Shown here: piece after piece, positions 30,511 to 40,939 of the stretch | Position numbering within the stretch: the stretch's first letter is position 1 | Layout of the letters: the number at the start of each line of letters is the position of its first letter | From: Mnemiopsis leidyi | Taxonomy: Eukaryota; Ctenophora; Tentaculata; Lobata; Bolinopsidae | Direction of reading: 5' to 3' | DNA: 64,000 nucleotides | Assembly (NCBI GenBank): GCA_000226015.1 | Contig: JH153555.1 | Location: 3,439-67,438, forward strand | Notes under the pieces: model-generated | Databases searched by the model: none | The model's input: the letters and a program-made list of their open reading frames with translations, nothing else | What the model was told of the DNA's origin: nothing | Position numbers and translations under genes: made by a program

Positions 30511-30740
30511 GAGACTACCCTATAGACTGTGAGACGTGTTCCCGCCTAATCCGGCGTGGTGTCTGGTTCTACCGCCGACACTACAAGTCCGTCCACCTGC
30601 GCCTCAAAGAGTACACCTGCCAGGACTGTGGGAAGATGTTTGCTGAGAGCGGCAATCTTAAGAGACACCAGAGACGGTGCGGGGCCATGATGAACCGCTC
30701 CTACACTCTTGCGGAGTACTCCAGAAATGAGAACGTCTGA
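30511..30740 (+). CDS. Alternative 3' exon 48: X13 first finger plus C2HC finger
   Basis: Acceptor CCCATTTCCAG ends at 30510. CETC-X13-H-X4-H (WFYRRHYKSVH), LRLKEYT, CQDC-X12-H-X3-C (SGNLKRHQRRC), tail with NRSYTLAEYS. The D-Y-P-I-D-CETC lead is conserved with exons 46-47, so the lead is part of the duplicated unit. The 370-bp spacer after it holds only low-complexity AT-rich sequence. Confidence 0.89.
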
Positions 30741-31109
30741 GGAGTGAGGGTTGATTTGGTCAGCTGGTTGTTATGCGATACCGTGTTAATTATTCATTCG
30801 TTATCCTCCTCCCTTTATCTTTTCGGTTTATTTTTTGTGATTGAAATTTCTCTTAGAGACGTTTATCTGCCTCGCATCAATATTAATTGTGATATTTTTC
30901 ACAGGACTCCGTTATTTAAGATTAAATTATAAGGCCAATTTTGCAGTTTCCGAATTACAGCAAAATCCAAATAGTCTGAGCAGTTAGACAGAATTATAAG
31001 TGTATTTGTGCCTCTGAATTCCATCCTACTACCTGCCCCATGTCACTTCTGCCCCATGTCGCTTCCTGTTACCGATTAAACAGTCTTCACATCATTAACG
31101 TGGTTTCAG

Positions 31110-31321
31110 GACAGTCCCTCAGGGCCAAACAGGCGATATTCTCGTCTGAGTTTTGCCACGTGTGTGACAGATTGAAAGACAAGCGGGGACAATGGAATCG
31201 TCACTTCAAGACCGTTCATCTGAAGATAAAGAATTACAACTGTCCTTATTGCACCAAGAAGTTTGGAGAGAGCGCTACTGTCAAGAAACATATGAGAGTT
31301 TGCAAGAGGAGGCCAGCTTAA
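31110..31321 (+). CDS. Alternative 3' exon 49: C2H2 plus C2HC finger
   Basis: Acceptor GTGGTTTCAG ends at 31109. CHVC-X12-H-X4-H (GQWNRHFKTVH), LKIKNYN, CPYC-X12-H-X3-C (SATVKKHMRVC), basic tail KRRPA. The Trp before NRH links it to exons 46-48. The first finger lacks the canonical aromatic residue (RLKDKRGQ). Confidence 0.88.
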
Positions 31322-31578
31322 GAGATGTGGATTGCCGCACTGGCAGCCTATCTGTGCATGTTATCTTATAACATTCTATTGCAGACCTTAGTTGAGATTA
31401 ACGCTATTACTAGTAATTAAAGGCCGTATGCATGTAGCCCAAACCAAAATTATCTGTTATATGCGCTATGTCACGAAGAAATAACTACCTGTGAACTACT
31501 TCTAAATTAGTGTAATTCGTTCAACAGAACCCTTCTCTCTAGTTCGCAAAGCTGTATAAAAAATTCAAATTTCGACAG

Positions 31579-31796
31579 GGCCCTCTTCTCTAGTTTGTCC
31601 AGTTTGTCAAAAGGAGTTTCGCGGAAAGCGAGAAGGCAACTACCGTCGTCACATCAGAACGGTTCATCTTCGTATCCGGGACTTTGCCTGTCGGTATTGT
31701 AGTCGGGAGTTTACACTGAAACAACACCGCACTCGTCATGAACTCACTTGTAAATCACAGTCGGGGCATGGTCCGTCGTATTATGAAAGCGGGTGA
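31579..31796 (+). CDS. Alternative 3' exon 50: expanded finger plus C2HC finger
   Basis: Acceptor AATTTCGACAG ends at 31578; GG completes AGG. CPVC-X14-H-X4-H (GNYRRHIRTVH) with F-R-G, LRIRDFA, CRYC and then H-ELT-C; the second finger's helix region is TLKQHRTRHELTC. Tail KSQSGHGPSYYESG. About 310 bp of AT-rich spacer follow. Confidence 0.87.
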
Positions 31797-32109
31797 AGGC
31801 TGTTTTTCAGAATTTTTATCTTATTCGATGGTTAATTAGTTATTTTATAGAAAGAAAAGTGCGGTTAAATTATTATTTCGATATTGTGAATTGACGGATA
31901 AATGTGTCTGTTAGATTATATTGTTAGAGCACTTTGTATTGAGATTTATCAGAAAGTATAGAGCTCGGACATTGTAAAATCCAGACTGTTCATTAACATT
32001 TGACATTAAAAATGGTTCAATTTCTGATGGGGAAAGTTGTAGTTTTCACGAATGACATGTCTCTCGATCTTGGCCTCTCAAAAAGCCCCACTAAGAGCTT
32101 TGATTTCAG

Positions 32110-32468
32110 TCTACGAATACGAGGCCGGTTATACCATCACCATGAAATGTCCTCTTTGTGACATGCGGTTCTGCAGCAAACGCAAGTCCCAATACTACCG
32201 CCACTACAAGACAGTCCACCTTAAGTTGAAGGAGTTCACCTGCGATTTCTGCTCCAAGAAGTTCAGCCGTGGGGAACACAAAAAGCGGCACATCTTGAAG
32301 AATTGTAAGTTGGCTAAACAGTTCATGGACGGGTTGGAGACACGTCAAAACGCCGATATGGGCGATAATTCCTTAATGAGGACGGATGTGGGAGATAATT
32401 CATTCCTGAGCTTGAGCACGGATGTGCCGGATAATTCTTCCAGGACGGACGACAGTATGGAGAACTGA
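32110..32468 (+). CDS. Alternative 3' exon 51: two fingers with repetitive acidic tail
   Basis: Acceptor TTTGATTTCAG ends at 32109. CPLC-X14-H-X4-H (SQYYRHYKTVH), LKLKEFT, CDFC-X12-H-X4-C (GEHKKRHILKNC). The 50-residue tail has three copies of an acidic motif of the form (T/A)D(M/V)(G/P)DNS, spelled ADMGDNS, TDVGDNS and TDVPDNS, a possible activation segment born by repeat expansion. AATAAA at 32563. Confidence 0.89.
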
Positions 32469-33217
32469 CCATTTGCATCTGTTATCACTTTCGGGCTGCA
32501 ATTCGTACTGACTCTTTTTTACTCAAGTTTATATTTAGCTTCATTATGACAGTCTATGCGTGAATAAAGTGACGTAAAGATCATCAGCAATAACAGCATT
32601 ATTGCACCTTCCATTACTACTGACCTGCTCCCTAACTTTAATTTACTGTTTGATTGGCGGCTTACTTTTTGGCTGAAAGGCTACGTCAAGTCAACATTAT
32701 TTATTGTTTTCTAGCATGCTGCCTGTGTTATCAACTCTACCAACGATTCAAACTTACGATAATAAATATTCAAATCTTCCGATACGAGTGTTAGATTGTG
32801 ACCTATGAATCATGATCACGATACGGGCTTTATGATTATCACAATAAAAAAACTTTTATACGTTATCAATGTGGCTATGTAGTAGATTGGTGACTAGTTA
32901 CACGTTTGTAATTATTGTGCACGTGTTGATTTTTTTACGAATATGACGATCAGAATGGTATACCATGTTGGTCATCTGTGCTTGTTTTTATTCGTTAGTA
33001 TTTTCTTTAAAGTTTCATTTATCGTTAGTATATGACGTGTTTTCTTTTTACAAGTTCAGTATCTTCGATTATTCTAAAAAATCTAACCTATAAAATTGAC
33101 CATGAAAGACGAAAATATTCGAAGAACTACAATTGGAAAAAAAGTATTTTGATAAAAATCAACGAAGTCTTAAATTATAAGCGAACAAAAAGCACGTCCT
33201 TAATCGTACTTCGTCAG
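32469..33217. other. Spacer between exon 51 and the non-finger exon
   Basis: About 750 bp of AT-rich sequence with no supported coding region. Apart from AATAAA at 32563 ending exon 51, I see nothing specific. It is longer than most spacers and separates the 23-32 kb paralogue group from the later ones. Confidence 0.5.
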
Positions 33218-33549
33218 TATTGAGACGACCGAAGCGACTAAGAAACCTCGGTGACACAGAAAATGTGGCATTTGACTACGCCAACGTCCTCCTCAGTCAC
33301 AAGCTGACCCACAACATTAGGGAATCACTCCGGCGTTTGGGGATAGCCAAAGATCATTTCTATAGGGGCAGACACATCGCGGAATTAAGGATTATCGACA
33401 GAGTGGTTTTTGATGAGTTGTTGAAACGTGCAATGGCTATTAACTCGAGTTTGTACGAGTTCGACCGGATTTGCAAACGCAAGATGCTGGACAGTACCAT
33501 GAAACTCAAGGCGGAAATATTGAAAAGGAACGGAAAACTTCTTCCCTGA
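33218..33549 (+). CDS. Alternative 3' exon 52: non-zinc-finger C-terminus, CCDC106-like
   Basis: Acceptor GTACTTCGTCAG ends at 33217; TA completes ATA, the phase used by all finger exons. The 110 residues contain no C2H2 pair. After a basic start (LRRPKRLRNLG) comes an all-helical pattern: DYANVLLSHKLTHNIRESLR, then RLGIAKDHFYRGRHIAELRI, DRVVFDELLKRAM and YEFDRICKRKM. The G-I...IAEL...F.ELL...F...C layout recalls the C-terminal region of vertebrate CCDC106-like proteins as I remember it, where it follows RYxxVL and a GVDRNT motif. This is a recollection, not an alignment. It would give an isoform with the common head but no finger DNA-binding domain. Confidence 0.72.
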
Positions 33550-33916
33550 AGTTGCGAGCTTTTTGTTAAATTATTGCTGATCTGCAATGTTTATGGTTCG
33601 GGTTGTTAACCATATTTGTAGTAAGATGAACATTGGTCACCATTATTCAGTGGTAATTTCGGTTGGCTTTTTTAAATTCCTAGAATATTCGTCCTGTCGT
33701 TTAGGCTATGAAAATTGTACACTCACAGTAGACAGCTTTGCACTGTTTGTATGATCTATGTCCCAGCACAGATTACCCTGTGCATGTCCTGAACAAATAG
33801 TACATAAACATGAAGAGTCGATCATTCCGATTTTAATTGTTAATTTGGCCATGTTAGTTTTCCCATACTGATAATATACCTTTCTTATCCGCACGATAAA
33901 ACCTGTGTACTTCTAG

Positions 33917-34158
33917 ATTTCATCACGTGTGGTATATGTGGGAAGGAGTTTCGAGGAGCCCGTCAGAACATCAACTTCAAGATCCACTACAAGGCAGTTC
34001 ATCTCCGTCTGAAGGAGCACCCCTGCAGGTCCTGTGGTCAGAGATTCTCGCAGATGAACAACCGCAGTAGACACGAGAAAACTTGCTTTAGGAGGAGGCA
34101 AAATCTACCTTCTAATTTGCCCTTCTTTCTGAATCTTAACAGTGACCCGGCCAGCTAA
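33917..34158 (+). CDS. Alternative 3' exon 53: expanded finger plus C2HC finger
   Basis: Acceptor GTGTACTTCTAG ends at 33916. CGIC-X15-H-X4-H (INFKIHYKAVH), LRLKEHP, CRSC-X12-H-X3-C (MNNRSRHEKTC), then a 24-residue tail with hydrophobic NLPFFLNLN. The F-x-I-HY motif starts a group (53-56, 75-77) in which Arg before the first His is replaced by Ile or Leu. AATAAA at 34452. Confidence 0.89.
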
Positions 34159-34511
34159 AGCAAACGTGCAAGTTTATGAAACTAATTTTGCCATTTTGGT
34201 TTGTACATACAAAAATAATATTCCACGGAACTCAAACATAATTGGGAAATATTAATCGCATCAGCGCACGACAAAGGAAAATTTTGTTTTCATCCGCACC
34301 CGCTTTAAGCTCTTAAATCAATAACTTTAAAAGTTGAAGAAATCTTAAATTATCTGACGTTTTAAGCGTTGTAAAAATGTTCATTTCACACCCATATCGA
34401 CATTCTTTTAGATTTTCTGATATCGTTCTCTTTCTTTCTCGATTATCACGAAATAAAACTCCAGTTTAACCTACCTTCCATCAAACTTCACTGACGGCCG
34501 CACAGTTTCAG

Positions 34512-34777
34512 ATGGCGGTATCAGATGTAGAATCTGCAGCCGGGTGTTCCGGGGACCCCACTCCCAGCCCCACTACCGACTCCACTACGACACGGTCCAC
34601 CTCAAGATCCGGAAACACAAGTGTGGAGTGTGCGGGAAGTGTTTCTCCCAGAACGGCAGTAGGAACAGACACCAGAAGAGTTGCGAGGCTAAACAGTTAG
34701 GGTTGCAACTGACTTGGGGTGCTGGTGACGATCCGGGGAGTGAGATGAGACAAGGCGGGAGTGGACTTTATCAGTAA
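34512..34777 (+). CDS. Alternative 3' exon 54: expanded finger plus C2HC finger
   Basis: Acceptor CACAGTTTCAG ends at 34511. CRIC-X15-H-X4-H (QPHYRLHYDTVH) with F-R-G-P, LKIRKHK, CGVC-X12-H-X3-C (NGSRNRHQKSC), Gly-rich tail with WGAGDDPGSEMRQGGSG. It is related to exons 55 and 56 (RGP-PHF/Y-LH). The 34.8-35.19 kb spacer is AT-rich with nothing identified. Confidence 0.9.
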
Positions 34778-35188
34778 TCATCAGTATTTGAATGGACTTT
34801 AGTTTTAGACTTTCAGAATCCGGTGTTAAAACGGACGTTATCTGTATCAAACACATGTTTTATTGTATCGTGCCTGTGCTGTAGATTATATTTTATGCAT
34901 GACGATTTTAATATACTCAACTATTTCTCTTAGTCTACTATCTAGAACTAAACCAGTAATAACTACGTTTCTGGGCGAGGCCATTGATTACTACTCATCA
35001 CTTGAAATCAGCTGTCCAATTGAAATCTACTTTCTAAATTTTATCTATTTACAAACTTAAGCCGAATTATCATCAAAATATACACCGCACGAGCGTCAGC
35101 AAATCGTCGGCCAACCATGTTCAAGAACAGCTCATGAATGTAGACTGGCTCGGATAATGAAATTCCATTAATGTACGATTCACCTCAG

Positions 35189-35496
35189 TTCCCGACGGAT
35201 ACCGATGCACCGTATGTCAGAAAGCGTTCCTGGGACCGTACGCCATGCCGCACTTTATTCTCCACTTCCGTACGGTCCATCTGAAAATCAGGAAACACGA
35301 GTGTGCGACGTGCGGTAGACGGTTCTCTCAGATAGGCAGTAAGAAGCGACACCAACAGTTATGTGTTCTTCCCAAGCTGGCTGTGAATACGGACGGTACT
35401 GCCGTCTGTCTGTTCTGTTACAGAGGGTTCAAAACCAAGGCTGCTGCTAAGAGACATGAGTTTCAGTGTTCCATGAGACCCTCTGGAAAACAGTAG
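35189..35496 (+). CDS. Alternative 3' exon 55: three fingers
   Basis: Acceptor TTCACCTCAG ends at 35188. CTVC-X15-H-X4-H (MPHFILHFRTVH), LKIRKHE, CATC-X12-H-X3-C (IGSKKRHQQLC), a 14-residue spacer, and a third finger CLFC-X12-H-X3-C (KAAAKRHEFQC). Exon 56 shares the first two fingers almost residue for residue (LGPYAMPHFILH) but has no third finger, so one was gained or lost after duplication. Confidence 0.9.
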
Positions 35497-35863
35497 TGGG
35501 ATTGATTTTTCATCTTCTCAGGCTCAAGTTGGCTCTGGGCTTGTTATATATGGAACTTTCTATATATGGGACAATAATTACCTGTTTTTACTGAGAAACT
35601 GCTTCAACACAAAATGCACTCGGCCATTTTCTCATAAAAATATCAATGTGTTCGTACGTTTATTAAGTGTTGTTAAAACTTCTTTATTAGATTTCTTGAA
35701 TTTTTCAGACTTGCCAAAAAATATTTATTGAATGTGTAATGCATTTTATGATAAGGAGGTTCTGGCCTATTTACGGAGAAACACAAAAAAATAGCTCTAA
35801 ATTAACGGCGCTGTTTAAACCACAAACCCGACTCAAAATCTGAAACGCCCATTCAAGTTTCAG

Positions 35864-36099
35864 AGGGATACCAATGCTCCGTATGCCAAAGAGCCTTCCT
35901 AGGACCGTACGCCATGCCGCACTTTATCCTGCACTACCGGACTGTCCACCTGAAGATCAAGAAGTACGCATGTGCGGTGTGCGGCTGCCGGTTTTCTCGC
36001 ATCACCAACAGAAACCGGCACCAGAAGACCTGTCAGTTTAAACGTGAACATTACCGCCGGCAAATGGAGTCTGATATGGGACACGGTTATTTTGGGTGA
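35864..36099 (+). CDS. Alternative 3' exon 56: expanded finger plus C2HC finger
   Basis: Acceptor TCAAGTTTCAG ends at 35863. CSVC-X15-H-X4-H (MPHFILHYRTVH), LKIKKYA, CAVC-X12-H-X3-C (ITNRNRHQKTC), tail rich in basic then aromatic residues ending HGYFG. The nucleotides around CTAGGACCGTACGCCATGCC match exon 55, a young duplication. The spacer to 36584 holds nothing I can name. Confidence 0.9.
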
Positions 36100-36584
36100 T
36101 TCGTGTTTGGTTGCGAAGTTGATTGTGTGAAGTAATTCCATTTTAGATAAGATTTTATTCCAAACAATGCCAGCAGGCCTTGCAAACTTCAGTGAACTAT
36201 TGGGTTCAATATTTTGCATTTCAGTATGGGATGCAGATGGTTACTGTACAATTATCGGACGGTTATTGCCTTTTTCTAATGAGGAAGTCTAATCAGCCAT
36301 GCTGTATAGTGTAATATGTTTCCTCTTGTTGACCGTAAACTCTGGAGTCTGGATTATAAAACTGCTCAAACAAAGGATTCTTACTCAAGAACGTATTCTG
36401 TTTCTTTTCATGTCATTTTCCACTGTTTTTCAATACCATTAGAAAAAAAGTCGGCTAACTTCAAGCACATTCTGATACATTAATGATTGATCTCTTGCCA
36501 AATCTTTTTCTGTCGCCTCAATAGCACTAGATCTTCTTAACCTGCATGATCTGCACACCACATTCCATTAACCAGCGATTTCAG

Positions 36585-36865
36585 GCATCTCCGAGTTATT
36601 TCGACTCCAGCTGGGCTACCAAGCCGACTCCGAGTTCTACAAGCAGGTGATAAACTGCCAGTACTGTGACAGAAAGTTCTACCACGAGGGCGGATACCGG
36701 TGTCACCTGACTAAAGTTCACGAGAAGCGAATGTGGCTGCCGACCGTGAACCTGGTGAAGCCTAAGCGTATCATGACGTGTCAGTATTGCAATAAGGAGT
36801 TCAGCAGCACTCGGAGCAAGTCCGGACATGAGTGGAGATGTGCTAGAATATTCCACCCGGAGTGA
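36585..36865 (+). CDS. Alternative 3' exon 57: C2H2 finger plus HEWRC finger
   Basis: Acceptor CGATTTCAG ends at 36584. A 23-residue helical lead (SELFRLQLGYQADSEFYKQV) precedes CQYC-X12-H-X4-H (GGYRCHLTKVH), a 20-residue linker, and CQYC-X12-H-X3-C (RSKSGHEWRC). The last finger's HEWRC signature recurs in exons 58 and 60. The expanded first finger and the usual C2HC second finger are absent. Confidence 0.88.
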
Positions 36866-37227
36866 AACGACTGGAGAATGGAGATGTATACAAGATTTAT
36901 ACAAGATAATGATACTATAAACTGTTTTCTCTTTTAAGTTCGAGTACAACGAAAGAGTTTTCAAGACATATGAATTGTCTGTGGACAAAAATAGTCATTT
37001 TTTACTGATATTTATATATTGACTGTTGGCTTAGATATGCACAGTTTTTTCTGATGATTGAATCTTTTATAAATGAATGGAAGTCGAGTTCGTCACCGGG
37101 TTCCAGTAAAAATGTTGAACAAATCATATACCGTCTTTGCTCCTTATTTTATCCAGCCTGGGTGTATTTAACGAAATTAAAGGGCCCCTTGATTACCGGA
37201 AGATCTTTTATTTAACGTTTTGTTCAG

Positions 37228-37589
37228 TTGTGACGGATGTTGGTCTCCACTGTCCCTGCTGCTACCAACTATTCCGTGGTCCCCGCCGCAAAGAAATCTT
37301 CAAGAACCACTACTCCGCAATCCACCTGAACATCCGGAGGTTCCAATGTTCCCACTGCCACAAGAAGTTCGCCCAGAACGGAGCCCGGAAGAGACACGAG
37401 ATTGCTTGTAAGAAGGGTGTAGCCAGGTCTAAGCCGCCCAAGCCGCGCTACCAGATAGAGATTGTGGGGATGGAGAGCCAGCCTACAGAATCTACTGTCG
37501 TGTGTAAACACTGCAAGAAGCAGTTTGAAAGCATGAGGAGCAGGAGTAGCCATGAGTGGAGGTGCAGTGATAGAGTCCAACCAGGCTGA
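37228..37589 (+). CDS. Alternative 3' exon 58: three fingers ending in HEWRC
   Basis: Acceptor TTTTGTTCAG ends at 37227. CPCC-X15-H-X4-H (EIFKNHYSAIH), LNIRRFQ, CSHC-X12-H-X3-C (NGARKRHEIAC), a 30-residue linker with KPPKPR, then CKHC-X12-H-X3-C (RSRSSHEWRC). It is a standard two-finger unit with the exon 57-type HEWRC finger added. Its stop lies at the first unit of a downstream repeat. Confidence 0.89.
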
Positions 37590-37848
37590 GTATGTACAAT
37601 TTACATTGCTCTGGAATGTGTACAATACAGTACAGCTGAGTAGTGAGTATGTACAATTTACATTGCTCGGGAATGGTTAGAATACAGTACAGCTGAGTAT
37701 GTACAATTTACATTGCTCTGGAATGTGTCCAATACAGTTCAGCTGAGTATGTACAATTTACATTGCTCTGCTCTGGAATGGTTAGAATACAGTTCAGCTG
37801 AGTATGTACAATTTACATTGCTCTGCACTGGAATGTGTTAAATACATA
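37585..37848. repeat. Tandem repeat starting at the exon 58 stop codon
   Basis: Five imperfect copies of a roughly 50-bp unit, beginning GCTGAGTATGTACAATTTAC and containing TTACATTGCTCTGGAATG, run through the 3'UTR. The TGA of exon 58 lies in the first copy. Copies alternate between two sub-variants (GTGTACAATACAG and GGTTAGAATACAG). The remainder to 38373 is AT-rich; an open frame at 38025-38213 is a hydrophobic low-complexity artefact. Confidence 0.85.
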
Positions 37849-38373
37849 TCGCATTTTCAATATTGAACTATTAGCACAAAAGGAAGTGCATATTCTATTG
37901 CTAGCTCTATACATACACACAACGTTAAGGTATAAGCCGTTTCCTTATGTGTAGGTTCACATTGTATAAGTATTTCAATCTATCCGGCTGCATGATCTAT
38001 TTAAGTAAAACAGTTAACTAATATTTGTATTTAAACAGAAGGGTGAAATTCTATGTGATATTTATCGTGATTGTGGTGTTCTTATTATGTTATCTATTTA
38101 AGCTGTTATTTTTAGTTTTGGCTTTAGATACTTTCTTATTTGTCTCAATCGTAGCAACCTCACCAAATACAAACTGCGAAAGTGGACAAATTGTGAAACT
38201 AATCGAAAAGTGAGAATTGGTAAAAAATGGCGTTTAGTTTAGCGGGAAAAGTGATAGTATCCACATTTTTAAATAACAAAAAACTATATTAAGGATCACA
38301 ATGCAGCAGTTTTATTCAACAAAAAGAATTTTAAACTAAAGTTGCACGTAGCAGTTACTTACACCATATTCAG

Positions 38374-38795
38374 AGGCGTATCCAGGACAACCGAACCGGC
38401 AGACTCCCTTAACTGATCGCTCCCCACACATCCAGAGATCTCATCCTAACCAACATACAACTCCTCAAGAATGTGGCTTTGGGGCACAGCCAGCGGGCTT
38501 TCCCAGCAGTCAGTGTCAGTTTTGTAGTCTGATGTTCACATCAGCGAACCTAGAAACCCATCTTTCCCAATGTATCATGAACCCGACAATCCTGAAGAAA
38601 CGGCCTCCAGGTCAACCTCACCAGAGCGTGACAAATCTGAGCAAACAAGCTAGACTAGAAAATCCAGAACATTTCCAAATCTATCATCCTCCGTTGCGAA
38701 GACAGTTTGAGTGCAAATATTGCGGGCTGCAATATACCTACCGGAAAAGCTTGTTGTCTCATGAGGCTAAATGCGAAAATCGACCATTTTCCTGA
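38374..38795 (+). CDS. Alternative 3' exon 59: two C2HC fingers, long lead
   Basis: Acceptor ACCATATTCAG ends at 38373. About 48 Pro/Gln/His-rich residues precede CQFC-X11-H-X3-C (SANLETHLSQC). A 45-residue linker follows, then CKYC-X12-H-X3-C (RKSLLSHEAKC), tail ENRPFS. Both fingers end in Cys. The last resembles the HEWRC finger of its neighbours without the Trp. AATAAA at 38961. Confidence 0.86.
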
Positions 38796-39080
38796 TCAAA
38801 ACTGTGTTTAATACTGAGACTTTTTGACGCCTGAATTACAAAATATTTTAAATCCTAAAATTATAATTTGTCACCTGTATAAAAGGTCAAAAAGTCGAAT
38901 ATAAATACGGGTTAGTTCATGTTTTTGTAACGCCCTTGAAATGACATTGAGTCAGTGGTTAATAAAACTTATTCATCGATAATGTTCTGCTGGCCGGCCA
39001 GTACCAAATTGCTAAATATTCTGTGTATTCCCGCATGACAATCTTTCTGAATAGTCCAGAAAACCAAACATTTCTTGCAG

Positions 39081-39304
39081 ATGCCATCAGAACATTCTGG
39101 AACACTCAAAACTGGACAAGCTCACCGTCAAACTCTTCTCGTTCTCTCGTAGTGACACGAGAACCGGTCGCGGGGCGCCCTGATAAGGTTTCCTCTACTG
39201 TCTGCCGATATTGCGGCAAAGGTCACCATTCGGTCAGGAGCAACTCTGCTCACGAGTGGCAGTGTTACATGGGACCTGGTGTGAAGAGGGGACGTAGATT
39301 CTAA
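39081..39304 (+). CDS. Alternative 3' exon 60: single HEWQC finger
   Basis: Acceptor CATTTCTTGCAG ends at 39080. A 38-residue lead is followed by one finger, CRYC-X12-H-X3-C (RSNSAHEWQC), in which the conserved Phe is replaced by His (KGHHS). The tail MGPGVKRGRRF is basic and is the seed of the minisatellite that follows. It reads as a unit reduced to the terminal finger of exons 57-58. Confidence 0.85.
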
Positions 39305-39600
39305 AGTCCTGGTGTAAAGAGGGGACGTAGATTCTGAAGTCCTGGTGTGAAGAGGGGACGTAGATTCTGAAGTCCTGGTGTAAAGAAGTGACGTAGATTC
39401 TGAAGTCCTGGTGTAAAGAGGGGACGTAGATTCTGAAGTGCTGGTGTGAAGAGTGACGTAGATTCTGAAGTCCTGGTGTAAAGAGGGGACGTAGATTCTG
39501 AAGACCTGGTGTAATGAGGGGACGTAGATTCTGAAGTCCTGGTGTAAAGAGGGGACGTAGATTCTGAAGTCTTGGTGTAAAGAGGGGACGTAGATTCTTA
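39271..39600. repeat. 33-bp minisatellite grown from the exon 60 coding end
   Basis: Ten head-to-tail copies of CCTGGTGTAAAGAGGGGACG plus TAGATTCTGAAGT. The first copy encodes the last residues of exon 60 (PGVKRGRRF and its stop); the others lie in the 3'UTR. The unit is 33 bp, a multiple of three, and one copy is 2 bp short. AATAAA signals follow at 39723 and 39818. Confidence 0.92.
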
Positions 39601-39898
39601 CTTAAGTATTTATTGTTTTGATTTGGTTAGGCTTATTGTTGATAGTCGTTGCCTTTGTCAGAGAACTCAGCTTGGGAACTGAAATATCAATTTTATTTAA
39701 GTAAATCCCATGGTGCATTATTAATAAATTGATCATGAAAGTTTCGATTAAGCGTTTTGTTGAATATAAAGTTTACTTTAGTTAAGTATCATAAGCAAAT
39801 TTTTCCTAGTTGTCACAAATAAAGTTGATCAAAATATTCCAAATAAGGCATATTTTCGAGTGCTTTGGTCGAGGGAAAATTTCATGTTTCACTTTCAG

Positions 39899-40188
39899 CT
39901 TCACCACTCTCAGCCACGTCGGGGCAACTGAAATGTTCTTTCTGTGGAAAAATATTTTACGGTCCGGAGAAGGAAATCCTGCACAGGAATCACGTGACGT
40001 CAGCTCACATCTTCTCAGCTCATCTGATAACGAAAAAACCTCAAGCTGAGCGACTGTTCCTCTCGTCACCCCAACGCCGACACTCCTGCTTGAACTGCGA
40101 CAGGACTTTTGATACTCTGAGAGGTCTCAATATTCACATCTCACTATACCACGAGCGATCTTCCCCGTACGTCAAGAAGAAAATATAG
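39899..40188 (+). CDS. Alternative 3' exon 61: two separated C2H2 fingers
   Basis: Acceptor TTCACTTTCAG ends at 39898. CSFC-X15-H-X4-H (ILHRNHVTSAH), a 26-residue linker, then CLNC-X12-H-X4-H with the signature FDTLRGLNIHISLYH, and a basic tail YVKKKI. The middle C2HC finger found in exon 63 is missing here. Exon 63 has the same FDT..GLNIH..LYH finger. Confidence 0.88.
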
Positions 40189-40430
40189 AGAGGAATCACT
40201 GATAAACTTTTGTAGATGAAGGACTGTCGTGTATGAACATTGCGTATCTGCAAAGTTACTGTTAGGGCATAATCCTCGGTTCGGCTGTTAAAATATCACA
40301 ATTCAGGACTAGAGCACGAGACCTAAAAGTCAGCTATTGCTTAATGCTAACTTCATGGTGCTGCACTGATTTATCCCTATCCCCACTTAGTTATATTAAA
40401 CAGCTCATGTGATAGACTCCGTGTTTTCAG

Positions 40431-40666
40431 CTGTATCAGGTTGCAGTATTTGTGGGATGTCGTTCGGAGGCCCACGGAGATTACAAAAACTGAAGACTCA
40501 TTTCCGCGACTTCCACTCCCACCTCACCCCGGAGGACTACCGTTGCTCCTTCTGCGGACGTTCCTTCAGCAGGAAGGACGGGATGAGGAGACATCAGGAA
40601 ACGTGTAAAAAGAATCCCGATCGTCGTCCTTCTAAAAGAAGTTGTAAAAATAAGGCTAGAGAGTAG
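40431..40666 (+). CDS. Alternative 3' exon 62: expanded finger plus C2HC finger, basic tail
   Basis: Acceptor GTGTTTTCAG ends at 40430. CSIC-X15-H-X4-H (KLKTHFRDFH region) with F-G-G-P, a nine-residue linker SHLTPEDYR, CSFC-X12-H-X3-C (KDGMRRHQETC). The tail is strongly basic (RRPSKRSCKNKAR), a likely nuclear localisation signal. The GLNIH finger of exons 61 and 63 is absent. Confidence 0.88.
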
Positions 40667-40939
40667 AGACGATGTAAATGTGAAGCATTGATGAAGTATT
40701 GCATTTACGTTTTAGAAATTTAACGTTGCGATATATGCTGAGAATTTTTCTGGTTAATTCCAACGAGCTTGGACATGGGCATATGTATATTTTTTTTGAT
40801 ATTTGATTTCAAGTACGAGGAGATCGTTGGTAACAATTTTTAGATATGTCCTGTGAAAGTATAACGTTATGAGTCGTAGCTATGCTTGGACCACCAAAGT
40901 CATCATGGTTCCCGTTAGTTTTACCGTCTATTATTTCAG

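Noticed and set aside
38025-38213. Small membrane protein
   Set aside because: Hydrophobic residues come from T-rich low-complexity DNA; no splice phase match or family resemblance.
39271-39600. CRISPR-like array
   Set aside because: Units are contiguous 33-bp copies without unique spacers; the genome is animal. It is a minisatellite.
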